Below are positions 43,281 to 51,377 of a stretch of 64,000 nucleotides of DNA, in pieces. The DNA is from Bradyrhizobium diazoefficiens. Its GTDB lineage: Bacteria; Pseudomonadota; Alphaproteobacteria; Rhizobiales; Xanthobacteraceae. The DNA lies in NCBI RefSeq assembly GCF_016616425.1, contig NZ_CP067101.1, positions 2,108,001 to 2,172,000 of the forward strand, in the 5' to 3' direction. The position numbers and the translations under genes were made by a program. Within the stretch, counting starts at the first letter, position 1. Each line of letters opens with the position of its first letter. Under the pieces are notes generated by a model. It was not told the DNA's origin, searched no databases, and worked only from the letters and a program-made list of their open reading frames with translations.

Positions 43281-43411
43281 GTGTCGTCCCGGCGAACGCC
43301 GGGACCCATACCGCGTGACCCATCGAGGCGGGCCGGTCGCAGTCCCGGACTACGAGTTTTCGCCAAATTTTTCCTTGGGGCTATGGGTCCCGGCGTTCGC
43401 CGGGACGACAC
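43281..43411. repeat. Perfect 30-bp inverted repeat, dispersed rhizobial element
   Basis: 43281-43310 and 43382-43411 are exact reverse complements over 30 bases; each arm itself contains CCCGGCGAACGCCGGG, a hairpin. This GTCGTCCCGGCG-type palindrome is a well-known dispersed intergenic repeat in Bradyrhizobium. Located between fdsA and ybaK, it may act as a terminator or RNA-stabilising element, or as a miniature mobile repeat. Confidence 0.85.
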
Positions 43412-43484
43412 CTGGTGTGTGGCGCGGATGTCGATTCCATCGCCACCGCTTCGCTCCTCGCAACGAGGGTGGTAAACGTGAGGC

Positions 43485-43958
43485 ATGTCCAAAGCCACTC
43501 CCGCCACGCGCGCGCTCGAAGCCGCCGCGGCTGCCTTCACCGTCCACGCCTACGACTACGATCCTGACGCCGAGAGCATCGGTCTCCAGGCGGCCGCCGC
43601 CCTCGGCGAAGACCCCGCGCGCGTCTTGAAGACGCTGATGGCGCAGGTCGACGGCAAGCCGGTCTGCGTGATCGCCCCGTCCGACCAGGAAGTCTCCATG
43701 AAGAAGCTCGCCGCTGCTGCGGGCGGCAAGTCGGCACAAATGATGAAGCCGCCCGAAGCCGAGCGCGTCACCGGCTACAAGGTCGGCGGCATCAGTCCGT
43801 TCGGACAGCGCAAACCGGTGCGCACCGTGATCGAGCAGAGCGCGCTCGCGCATGACCATGTCTACGTGAATGGCGGCCAGCGCGGATTGCAGGTGCGGCT
43901 CAAGCCGACCGATGTCCGGGACGTGCTGAAGGCGATCGTCGCGGATGTCGTCGCGTGA
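43485..43958 (+). CDS. ybaK: Cys-tRNA(Pro)/Cys-tRNA(Cys) deacylase YbaK-like
   Basis: A 157-residue YbaK/EbsC protein: FTVHAYDYDPDAESIGLQAA near the start, RVLKTLMAQVDGKPVCVIAP with the conserved K and strand, KLAAAAGGKSAQM, YKVGGISPFGQRKPVRTVIE with the GGISPFGQ loop, HVYVNGGQRGLQVRL. The family hydrolyses misacylated Cys-tRNA(Pro). Usual length is about 155-160. Not obviously linked to its neighbours. Confidence 0.93.
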   Translation: MSKATPATRALEAAAAAFTVHAYDYDPDAESIGLQAAAALGEDPARVLKTLMAQVDGKPVCVIAPSDQEVSMKKLAAAAGGKSAQMMKPPEAERVTGYKVGGISPFGQRKPVRTVIEQSALAHDHVYVNGGQRGLQVRLKPTDVRDVLKAIVADVVA

Positions 43959-44137
43959 CCGCGTCAGCTTCGTAGCGTCCTGCAGGCTACAACTGCACTG
44001 CACAAAAAATAACGACGCTGCGCGCAGCTTGAAACTGACTGTGCCCTCGTGTGCATTTGAGCCTGCACAACGGCGTTAGACTATGGTATGATAATCATAT
44101 CCGCTCAAATAAGTGCGTCGAAAACAGGGAGGACGAC

Positions 44138-45028
44138 ATGCGGGTGATTGCCTCTAAAGTCCTTGGCTCGCTGGCCGCAGGACTTTTTTTTATGTCCAGT
44201 GCAGTGATGGCCGCGGAGCCGCCGAAGGAGATGAAGCTCTACGTCTTCACGTCGGGAGCGCTCAATCTCGACAAGTCGATCATCCAGAATGGCAGTAGCG
44301 GCAAGGTCCAGATCCCGGTCGGCTTCTTTCTGATCCGGCATCCCAAGGGCGACGTGCTGTTCGACTGCGGCAACAACGATCGCATCATCAAGGATCCCGA
44401 CTATTGGGGCCCGTTCGTGAAGGCGCTCGACCCTGGCCGTTCGCCCGACATCGCCATCGACGCCCAGCTTTCCAAGATCAACGTCAAGCCGTCCGACATC
44501 AAATATGTCGTGCTCGGCCATTTCCATGTCGATCACGCCGGCAATATCGGAAAATTCCTGGATTCGACCTTCGTATTCCAGCGCGACGAGATCAAGAACG
44601 CGTTCTGGCCGGCGCCGGGCTACGCCACCTTCTTCATCTCCGACGATTTCGCCATGCTGCGCAACAGCATCGGCGGCGGCATGCCCGCCAAGTACAAGAC
44701 CATCGAGCTCGACGGCGACCTCGACCTGTTCGGCGACAACAGCCTCTTCATCCACCGCACCGTGTCGCATACGCCGGGAAGCCAGATCCTGGTCGTGCGG
44801 CTGCCGAAGACCGGCACGGTGGTGCTGACCAGCGACGCCGTCTATCTCCAGGAGAATCTGGACAAGAACATCCTGCCAAGCGTCGGTAGCGTCTATGATC
44901 CGGTCGGCATGCTCGATGCCTACGCCTGGGTGAAGCGGGTCCGCGACACCGAGGGCGCCGATATCATCTACGCCCATGATCCCGACGTGTTCAAGGCGCA
45001 CAAGCACTCGCCCGAATTCTACGAGTAG
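44138..45028 (+). CDS. Exported metallo-beta-lactamase-fold hydrolase, AHL-lactonase-like
   Basis: A 296-residue protein starting at MRVIASKVLGSLAA with GGGAGG upstream. Signal peptide to about residue 26 (FFMSSAVMAAE). Zinc-binding H-x-H-x-D-H is HFHVDH in VVLGHFHVDHAGN; later metal ligands are H in IHRTVSHTPGSQI, D in LTSDAVY and H in YAHDPDV. The overall order is that of N-acyl-homoserine lactonases (AttM/AiiA type), but most of those are cytoplasmic while this one is secreted. Alternative: another lactone or ester hydrolase of the same fold. Confidence 0.8.
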   Translation: MRVIASKVLGSLAAGLFFMSSAVMAAEPPKEMKLYVFTSGALNLDKSIIQNGSSGKVQIPVGFFLIRHPKGDVLFDCGNNDRIIKDPDYWGPFVKALDPGRSPDIAIDAQLSKINVKPSDIKYVVLGHFHVDHAGNIGKFLDSTFVFQRDEIKNAFWPAPGYATFFISDDFAMLRNSIGGGMPAKYKTIELDGDLDLFGDNSLFIHRTVSHTPGSQILVVRLPKTGTVVLTSDAVYLQENLDKNILPSVGSVYDPVGMLDAYAWVKRVRDTEGADIIYAHDPDVFKAHKHSPEFYE

Positions 45029-45063
45029 TGGGCGGGACGCCGGGGTATCTCGCATGAATCATG

Positions 45064-45086
45064 ATCCCGGGCCTAGCGCCCGGGAT
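45064..45086 (+). terminator. Terminator-like hairpin
   Basis: ATCCCGGGC (45064-45072) and GCCCGGGAT (45078-45086) form a 9-bp perfect stem with a five-base loop, 35 bases after the lactonase-like gene, followed by TCTGTT. Confidence 0.6.
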
Positions 45087-45135
45087 TCTGTTCGGTGCTC
45101 CCGAGGGGGCTAGCCTGATGGGTGTTTAAGTCTCC

Positions 45136-46083
45136 ATGCTTCCGGCTGCCTCCCCGGTCGTTCTGGTCGAACGTGTCACGAAGTGGTACGGGCCGCGGCG
45201 TGCGGTCGCCGACGTCTCGTTTGCCGTGGCGCCGGGCGAGATCGTCGGGCTCCTCGGACCGAACGGCTCCGGCAAGAGCACGATCTTCCGCATGCTGACG
45301 GGCTATCTGGTGCCGACGAGCGGGCGCATTGCGGTCGCCGGCCATGACGTGGTCGAGGATTCGATCGGCGTGCGCCGCGCCATCAGCTACGTGCCGGAAG
45401 ACGCGCCGCTCTACGACCACATGCGGGTCGGCGAATTCCTGCATTTCATGGCGGGGCTCAAGGGCCTCCACGGGGCCAAGGCGAGGGCCGCGGTCGACGA
45501 GGCGGCCGAGCGGCTCGACCTTGCGCGCGTCATGAAGCTGACCGCCGGCAAATTATCGCGCGGCTTCCGCCAGCGCGTCTCGATTGCGCAAGCGCTCTTG
45601 GGCGATCCAGACGTTCTGGTGCTGGACGAGCCGACCAGTGGGCTTGATCCGCATCAGGTCATCGCCGTGCGCGATCTGATCCAGTCGCTGGCCGGACGGC
45701 ACACCGTGCTTATGGCCTCGCACATCCTGCCCGAGATCGAGAAGATTGCTTCGCGGGTGATGATCCTGCTCGATGGCGTGCTTCTGACGTCCGATGCGTT
45801 GAAGGACGCTGCGCCGGATCTCAAACTTCGCCTGTCGGCGGATGCGTCGCTTGAAATCATTCGCGGTGCGGCGGGGACGGTCGCCGGCGTACGCGCGATT
45901 GTCGCCGATCCCGGCGGTCGCGGGGGCTTCCTCGTCACCGCGGAGCGGCGTTCCGCGCTTGCGGCCGACCTGGTGTCCGCGCTGGTCGGCGCGCAGATTC
46001 CGGTACGCGGGCTGACCGAGCTGCGGCCCGATCTTGAGCGGGTGTTTCTCGATCTTACGCGGCGGCCGGAGGTGGCCGCATGA
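45136..46083 (+). CDS. ABC transporter ATP-binding protein (GldA-like)
   Basis: A 315-residue ATPase: Walker A GLLGPNGSGKSTIFRML (about 38-54), Q/E-loop region SYVPEDAPLYDHM, signature LSRGFRQRVSIAQALLG, Walker B VLVLDEPTSGLD, H-loop LMASHILPEIEK. The C-terminal part is a GldA-type tail. It is the first gene of a five-gene overlapping operon: permease, GldG-like, DUF4340 and HupE-like follow with overlaps or tiny gaps. Family members energise membrane export or envelope processes. Confidence 0.93.
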   Translation: MLPAASPVVLVERVTKWYGPRRAVADVSFAVAPGEIVGLLGPNGSGKSTIFRMLTGYLVPTSGRIAVAGHDVVEDSIGVRRAISYVPEDAPLYDHMRVGEFLHFMAGLKGLHGAKARAAVDEAAERLDLARVMKLTAGKLSRGFRQRVSIAQALLGDPDVLVLDEPTSGLDPHQVIAVRDLIQSLAGRHTVLMASHILPEIEKIASRVMILLDGVLLTSDALKDAAPDLKLRLSADASLEIIRGAAGTVAGVRAIVADPGGRGGFLVTAERRSALAADLVSALVGAQIPVRGLTELRPDLERVFLDLTRRPEVAA

Positions 46084-46781
46084 GAAGCTTTGGTGTGCTG
46101 CTCGGCAAGGAAGCAACCGCGCTATTCTCCTCGCCGATCGCCTACGTGCTGATGACCGTGTTCCTGCTGATCATGGGCTACAGCTTTACGCTGACGCTGT
46201 TCCTCAGCCACCAGCCCAGCATGGTGCACGTCTTCTTCCAGATGTTCGTGCTGTTCATGTTGACTGCGCCGCTCATTACCATGCGGCTGCTCGCAGAGGA
46301 GCGGAAGCTCAAGACACTCGAGGTGCTGCTGACCTCGCCGGTTTCCGAGGTCGCTATCGTGCTCGCGAAATTCCTCGCCGCGATGAGCCTGATCTTGGTC
46401 ATGCTTCTGCTGTCGGGTGCCTATGCCGCCGCGCTCGCTTGGTTCGGCGATCCGGATTTTGGCCCGATCTACAGCGGCTATTTCGGCCTCTTGCTATTCG
46501 GCGGGGCGCTGGTCGGTGCGGGGCTCTTGGCCTCGGCGTTGACGGCCAATCAGGTGATCGCGGCGCTGATCTCGCTCAGCCTGTTTCTCCTGCTCTGGAT
46601 CATCGACAATTTCGGCTGGCTGCTACCGAGCCCGTTCGACACGGTGGTGGTGAACCTGTCGCTCTCGGTCCATTTCCGTCCCTTTGCCATCGGCTCGATC
46701 TATCTGTCGGACGTGGGCTTCTTCCTCAGCGTCACGCTGCTGACGCTGCTGTTGACGGTCCGCGCCCTGGCGCGGCGGTGA
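46080..46781 (+). CDS. ABC-2 type permease (GldF-like)
   Basis: A 233-residue integral membrane protein with six predicted helices. The conserved RLLAEERKLKTLEVLLTSPV is the coupling segment of ABC-2 permeases. Begins inside the ATPase stop (ATGA). Works with the upstream ATPase and downstream GldG-like protein. Confidence 0.9.
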   Translation: MRSFGVLLGKEATALFSSPIAYVLMTVFLLIMGYSFTLTLFLSHQPSMVHVFFQMFVLFMLTAPLITMRLLAEERKLKTLEVLLTSPVSEVAIVLAKFLAAMSLILVMLLLSGAYAAALAWFGDPDFGPIYSGYFGLLLFGGALVGAGLLASALTANQVIAALISLSLFLLLWIIDNFGWLLPSPFDTVVVNLSLSVHFRPFAIGSIYLSDVGFFLSVTLLTLLLTVRALARR

Positions 46782-46792
46782 GGGGCTGACGA

Positions 46793-48391
46793 ATGTCCGG
46801 GCCCGCCAGATCCAACGTCACTCTCTTCGTCCTGGTGGTCGGCGCGATCGTCTGCGGAGCGCTCGGTTTCACCGGATTGGGCGAGGTGGCCACGAACAGC
46901 CTGCTGTTCACGGCCTGTGTCCTGACCCTGTTCGCACTCTTCATGCTCGCGATCCGGCTTCCGCTGCGCGGCGGCGGTTCGCGCTGGTCGGCCTGGCTCA
47001 CAAACACATCGATCGTCGTTGCCGCCGTCGCCGTCGTGATCGGCGCCAACGTCGCGCTCTACCGTCATGATTTGCATTTCGACGTCAGCCGGGAAGGACG
47101 CAACACGCCGCCGCAACAGCTCACGGACGTGGTCGCGCAACTGCGAACGCCGCTGGCGCTGACCTATTTCTACAATGCGGCCGATGCGAACGCAGTCAAG
47201 GTCAAGGAGCTGATCCAGACCGCCGCCCGCAACCATCCGCTGCTCGCCTTCCGTGCCATTGATCTCGACAAGGAGCCTGGTCTTGCCCGCGATCTCGGCG
47301 TTCGCGCCTACAATACCGCGGTGTTGCAGGCCGAAGATCGCAAGGTTCTCGTCGAGAACGTCATCGATCCCGCCCGCATCGGCTATGCGGCGCTACGCGT
47401 GCTGCGCAAGCGCGTGGAGACCGTCTGCTTCGTCACTGGCCATGGCGAGACGTTCCGGCCGCTGCCCCCGCATTTCCACTTCAGCCATGTCGAAACTCTG
47501 AAGGGGCACGAGACGCCGGGCGCCGGCGATGTGCTGGAGGTGGCGCCCGAAGCCCTCGACCGGCTCCAGCTGGCCCTGAATCAGGTCGGCTTCGAGATGC
47601 GCGAGCTCGTCACCGCGACCGCCTCGAGCATCCCGTCCGACTGCTCGGTCGTCGCCGATGTCGGCCCACGCATCGCCTTCTCTGCTGACGAGGCGGCACT
47701 GCTCGGCGATTATGTGAGGGGCGGCGGTCGGCTTCTGCTGATGCTCGATCCGCTGTCCCAAATTGACGGCGATTTCGAGCGCCTGCTGCTGACGCCGGTA
47801 GGCTTGTCGACCGAGGCTGCGATCGTGATCGATCCCCTCAACCATTTCCGTACCGATGCGGACAAGGTCGCAGTGCCCTATTATCCGCCGCATCCGATCA
47901 CCAGGCGTCTGGCGCTGACTGTGTTTCCACAAGCACGACCGATTGCGGTGGCGCAGCCGCCGTCCGGCGTCAGCACGATCGTGCTCGTGGCGAGCAGCCA
48001 GGACAGCCACCTGCGCTCGCCCGGGACTGTCGCCGCAGCGAAGGATGGAGATGCGACACGGGCTCGCGGCGCCCAGCCGCTCGCGGTCGCCCTCGAGGGA
48101 AGCTGGCCGAGCGGCGCGCCAGACAGGCGCTTCCGCATGGTTGTGGTCGGGACCAGCAAGGTCGCGAGCAACGAGTATTTTCCGTACGTCTCCAACGGCG
48201 AGCTGGCGCTTGCCACGCTGCGCTGGCTCGCAGAGGACGATGCCACGCCAAGCGTTGCACCGCAAACCTTCAAGCTGACGGAAATCGTGTTGACCAGCAG
48301 CCAGATGCGCAACACCTTCATCGTGCTGGAAGTGCTGTTACCGCTCAGCACGGCATTGTTCGGCGTTGCCATGTGGTGGAGGCGGCGGTGA
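46793..48391 (+). CDS. GldG-like ABC-associated protein
   Basis: A 532-residue protein. N-terminal helices (about 8-28, 35-55, 67-85), then a large periplasmic ABC_transp_aux-like domain: YRHDLHFDVSREGRNTPPQQ, LALTYFYNAADANAVKVKEL, DLDKEPGLARDLGVRAYNT, VCFVTGHGETFRPLP, LLGDYVRGGGRLLLMLDPLS. C-terminal helix near 505-525 (IVLEVLLPLSTALFGVAMWW). GldG-like proteins pair with GldF permeases; outside gliding bacteria their substrates are unknown. Eleven bases after the permease gene. Confidence 0.85.
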   Translation: MSGPARSNVTLFVLVVGAIVCGALGFTGLGEVATNSLLFTACVLTLFALFMLAIRLPLRGGGSRWSAWLTNTSIVVAAVAVVIGANVALYRHDLHFDVSREGRNTPPQQLTDVVAQLRTPLALTYFYNAADANAVKVKELIQTAARNHPLLAFRAIDLDKEPGLARDLGVRAYNTAVLQAEDRKVLVENVIDPARIGYAALRVLRKRVETVCFVTGHGETFRPLPPHFHFSHVETLKGHETPGAGDVLEVAPEALDRLQLALNQVGFEMRELVTATASSIPSDCSVVADVGPRIAFSADEAALLGDYVRGGGRLLLMLDPLSQIDGDFERLLLTPVGLSTEAAIVIDPLNHFRTDADKVAVPYYPPHPITRRLALTVFPQARPIAVAQPPSGVSTIVLVASSQDSHLRSPGTVAAAKDGDATRARGAQPLAVALEGSWPSGAPDRRFRMVVVGTSKVASNEYFPYVSNGELALATLRWLAEDDATPSVAPQTFKLTEIVLTSSQMRNTFIVLEVLLPLSTALFGVAMWWRRR

Positions 48392-49449
48392 GCGCGCAAG
48401 CGGCCGGAGGCGCGACGCTCCGATGGCTGGTGCCGCTCCTGACTGCGGTTCTGGTGGCGCTCTTGGGGCTGCTGGTCGTCAGCGGGCAGTGGCCGGAACT
48501 GCGCAGCAAGGTCGCATTCGTACCCAAGGGCCTCGTGGCCGTTGAGTCGGCCGACGTACGGAGGGTGGAGATCCGTTCGGATCGCGAGAGTGTGGTCCTG
48601 CTTCGCAAAGAAGGCGCATGGGCGATCGAGGGACTCGATGGTTCCGTGCCGACGGAGCTCAGGACGCATATCGAAACGGCGCTGCGGCTCGTCGCCGTGA
48701 GCGAGCCGGCGCGCGTCCTCCCCGCGGCCGAGCTTGATCCGGCAAGCTTCGCAGCCTTCGGTCTGGACCCGCCCGCAATCGTCGCGGTGATCGAGGCCGC
48801 CGACGGTTCGGCGACGTCGGTGAATGTGGGTACGCTCAATCCGGCGAACACCTCACACTATGTCCGGGTTGCCGGGCGCCCCGCCGTATACCTGATGCCG
48901 CGTCACGTCGGGGATGAGTGGCGCATCACGTTCGATATGACGCGCCGCTTGCGCGGTCCGGCCGGTGCCGACGCGGCGAGCCGCGGCAAGAGCCTCTTGC
49001 TGCCGGTATCGATGGCGCAAATATGGGCGCTCGAGATCGTCTTTGCGGGCAAGCTCACCCGCTTCGAGCGGGACGCGGACGGAAACTGGTTCCGTCATCT
49101 CGGTCAGCACAACCATGCCGCGGGCAACGTCGCGCACGTCGCCGATCCCGAACAGGCGCGCATCATTGACACGGCATTGCGTGTATTCGATGCCGCCACA
49201 GTCGAGACGCGTATTGGCGCCGTCGATGCCTCGCAACTGGTGCGCTATGGTCTCGCTCTGCCGACCCTGATCGTCCTCACCTTCGCGCGCGACGCGTCGG
49301 TGCCGTTGGCGAGGCTCGAGTTCGGCGCCTCCGCCGACAATCTCGATCGCTATGTACGGCTCGCGCCAGACGGTGTGGTGGTCACCGTGGCCGAGTTCGA
49401 GATGCGCCGGTTGACGGAGCTACTGCGCGCGGTCGGGGCCGGGTCATGA
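48388..49449 (+). CDS. DUF4340-domain protein
   Basis: A 353-residue protein. GTG at 48388 overlaps the upstream stop and has GGAGG upstream, so is preferred over the GTG at 48373. One N-terminal membrane anchor (WLVPLLTAVLVALLGLLVV). The periplasmic part has the DUF4340 pattern of repeated strand-turn units: VRRVEIRSDRESVVLLRKEG, LDPASFAAFGLDPPAIVAV, GRPAVYLMPRHVGDEW, FERDADGNWFRHLGQHN. DUF4340 proteins regularly accompany GldFG. Its end overlaps the next start by four bases. Confidence 0.85.
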   Translation: MSAQAAGGATLRWLVPLLTAVLVALLGLLVVSGQWPELRSKVAFVPKGLVAVESADVRRVEIRSDRESVVLLRKEGAWAIEGLDGSVPTELRTHIETALRLVAVSEPARVLPAAELDPASFAAFGLDPPAIVAVIEAADGSATSVNVGTLNPANTSHYVRVAGRPAVYLMPRHVGDEWRITFDMTRRLRGPAGADAASRGKSLLLPVSMAQIWALEIVFAGKLTRFERDADGNWFRHLGQHNHAAGNVAHVADPEQARIIDTALRVFDAATVETRIGAVDASQLVRYGLALPTLIVLTFARDASVPLARLEFGASADNLDRYVRLAPDGVVVTVAEFEMRRLTELLRAVGAGS

Positions 49450-50537
49450 TATGGCCGCGCCTGACGCTGCTCGGCATGCTCCTTCTCGGCACCGATGCGC
49501 CGGCATCGGCGCACCAGGTCAATCTGTCGACTGCGCGCGTGGCTCTGACCGGCGACCGCGTTGTGACGGTCGAGGTCGCCCTCAAGGGTAGCGATGTCGA
49601 CCGTCTCATCGGCACCAGGATCTACGACGCGAAGGAGGATGCGGTCGATCCGGCGGCGGTCGAGGCCGCCGCGATGTCAATACTGGCCTACATCAAAACG
49701 CATCTCGCCGTGACCGGTGCCGACGGCACGGCCTGCGGGGCGGGAATTGCCGCAATCCTGGCCGATGGCGACGGCGTCATCTATCGCAACAGCTTCGCCT
49801 GCGCGAAAGTCGACGGCGACATCGTCTATCGCTCTACCGTCCTGACAGAGAAAGATCCGACCGCGCGCCAGGTGGTGTTGGTCGCGCAGGGTAAAGCGGA
49901 GGCGCAGGCATTGCTGGACGCCGGCAATAGTACAATTACGCTCTCGGCGGCCGCGCCGTCGCTGTGGTCGACGATGCAGCGCTATCTCCTCACTGGTATC
50001 GAGCACATCTTCCTCGGCTATGATCACATCGCTTTCCTGGTCGCGATCGTGCTGTGGGCGCGCCGGCTGGTTCCCGTCATCAAGATCGTGACCGCGTTTA
50101 CCGTCGCCCATTCGGTCACCCTTTCGCTCGCTGCGCTGAATGTTCTCGTCATTCCGAGCCGGATCGTGGAGCCTGCGATCGCCGCCTCGATCGTGTTTGT
50201 GGCCTTGGAAAATTTCTTTTCGCGCGATATCGACAAGCGCTGGCGCATTACCTTTCTGTTTGGCCTGATCCACGGCTTCGGCTTCGCCGGCGCGCTCCGG
50301 GAAATCGGCTTGCCTCCGAAAGCGGTGGTGCCGGCGCTCGCCGCTTTCAATGTCGGCGTCGAGATCGGGCAGGTCGCGATCGTTTCGATCGTGCTGCCGG
50401 TGCTCGGCCTGGTCGACCGGCTGTTCGCGGCCGACCGGACCAAGCCGGTGAGAACGGCGAGGCTGGTCTATGCGGTGTCTGCGGCGATCAGCCTGCTCGG
50501 TGGCTATTGGCTGCTCACCCGGGTGTTCGAGGCGTGA
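49446..50537 (+). CDS. HupE/UreJ-like membrane protein
   Basis: A 363-residue protein: signal peptide (LTLLGMLLLGTDAPASAHQV), a periplasmic domain of about 150 residues, then six helices with the HupE/UreJ_2 motifs GIEHIFLGYDHIAFLVAIVL, TAFTVAHSVTLSLAALNV, FLFGLIHGFGFAGALREIGL, FNVGVEIGQVAIV. HupE/UreJ proteins are putative Ni/Co permeases linked to hydrogenase and urease. This large periplasmic-domain subtype is of unknown substrate. It ends the GldA/F/G-DUF4340 operon and converges on the GntR gene with a six-base gap. Confidence 0.88.
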   Translation: MIWPRLTLLGMLLLGTDAPASAHQVNLSTARVALTGDRVVTVEVALKGSDVDRLIGTRIYDAKEDAVDPAAVEAAAMSILAYIKTHLAVTGADGTACGAGIAAILADGDGVIYRNSFACAKVDGDIVYRSTVLTEKDPTARQVVLVAQGKAEAQALLDAGNSTITLSAAAPSLWSTMQRYLLTGIEHIFLGYDHIAFLVAIVLWARRLVPVIKIVTAFTVAHSVTLSLAALNVLVIPSRIVEPAIAASIVFVALENFFSRDIDKRWRITFLFGLIHGFGFAGALREIGLPPKAVVPALAAFNVGVEIGQVAIVSIVLPVLGLVDRLFAADRTKPVRTARLVYAVSAAISLLGGYWLLTRVFEA

Positions 50538-50543
50538 TCGGCG

Positions 50544-51227
50544 CTACTGTTTCTGCAACAGCTTGAGCCGGCAGCGCAGCGCTTCGCGGATGTGTGAACG
50601 CGCAAGCTGCTCCGCCTCATCGCCGTTGCGCGCCGCGATGGCGTCGATGATGGCCTGATGCTCGCCATGGCTGGTCGAGGGGCGGCCCGATACGGAAAAG
50701 GTGGTCGGACCGAGCAGGGCGATCCAGTCCTGCAATTCGCGGGAGGCATTGTCGAGATAGCGGTTGCGCGCCGCGCGGCAGATCGCCTCGTGGAAGGTCC
50801 GGTTGAGCCTTGCCATTTCGGCGGCGTTGGTCGCGGAGGCTCCGACAAGAGCCTGCTCGATATCCCGGAGCGCGTCGATCTCGGGCGGTGAGGCGTGCGC
50901 GGCGGCGAGGCGCGCGGCGGCGCCTTCCATGATCTCGCGCATGGCGTAGAGCTCGAGCACCTCGGAGATGTCGAGATTGCGCACGATCAGCCCGCGGCCG
51001 CCGGCGGGCTCCACGAAACCCCGCGCGGCGAGCCGGCCGAAGGCTTCGCGCACCGGTGTGCGGCTGACCTTCAGCCGTTGGGCGACCTCCTCCTCGCGCA
51101 GGCGGTCGCCGGCGCGGTAGCTGCCGGCCTGGAGCGCCTCGCAGAGCGAGCGGAACACCGCCTCGCCGAGCGCAACACCGCCGCCCCGCACGATCGATCC
51201 GCCTGCCTTTGCCGGGCGTCTGGCCAT
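50544..51227 (-). CDS. GntR-family regulator (FadR/FCD subtype)
   Basis: A 227-residue protein from MARRPAKAGGSIV with GAGGAC upstream. The wHTH at 15-75 (LRIN-like: LCEALQAGSYRAGDRLREEE, VAQRLKVSRTPVREAFGRLA) and a C-terminal all-helical FCD domain with ligand/metal residues (RLNRTFHEAICRAARN, STSHGEHQAIIDAIAAR). Divergent from tcuA with a palindromic TTTGTATACAAA between, so it probably represses the tcuAB operon in response to a carboxylic acid (inferred). Confidence 0.9.
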   Translation of the reverse strand: MARRPAKAGGSIVRGGGVALGEAVFRSLCEALQAGSYRAGDRLREEEVAQRLKVSRTPVREAFGRLAARGFVEPAGGRGLIVRNLDISEVLELYAMREIMEGAAARLAAAHASPPEIDALRDIEQALVGASATNAAEMARLNRTFHEAICRAARNRYLDNASRELQDWIALLGPTTFSVSGRPSTSHGEHQAIIDAIAARNGDEAEQLARSHIREALRCRLKLLQKQ

Positions 51228-51287
51228 GTTGTCCTCGAAACGCATCCTGCCGAGGCAGAGATGCCGCTTGCGTCCCAGATGTATATC

Positions 51288-51299
51288 TTTGTATACAAA
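51288..51299. promoter_or_regulatory. Palindromic operator TTTGTATACAAA
   Basis: A perfect 12-bp palindrome in the divergent gntR-tcuA region, matching the style of FadR/FCD-type GntR operators (GTNTACNN dyads). A related GTATAT lies just upstream. Probable binding site of the adjacent GntR protein. Confidence 0.6.
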
Positions 51300-51377
51300 A
51301 GTGCGCAATGGCGGCGAAACCGATCAGGGCCGCCGGCGGGCGGAATGTTTCCAAATTCGGGGTATCGGGCAGACGGC

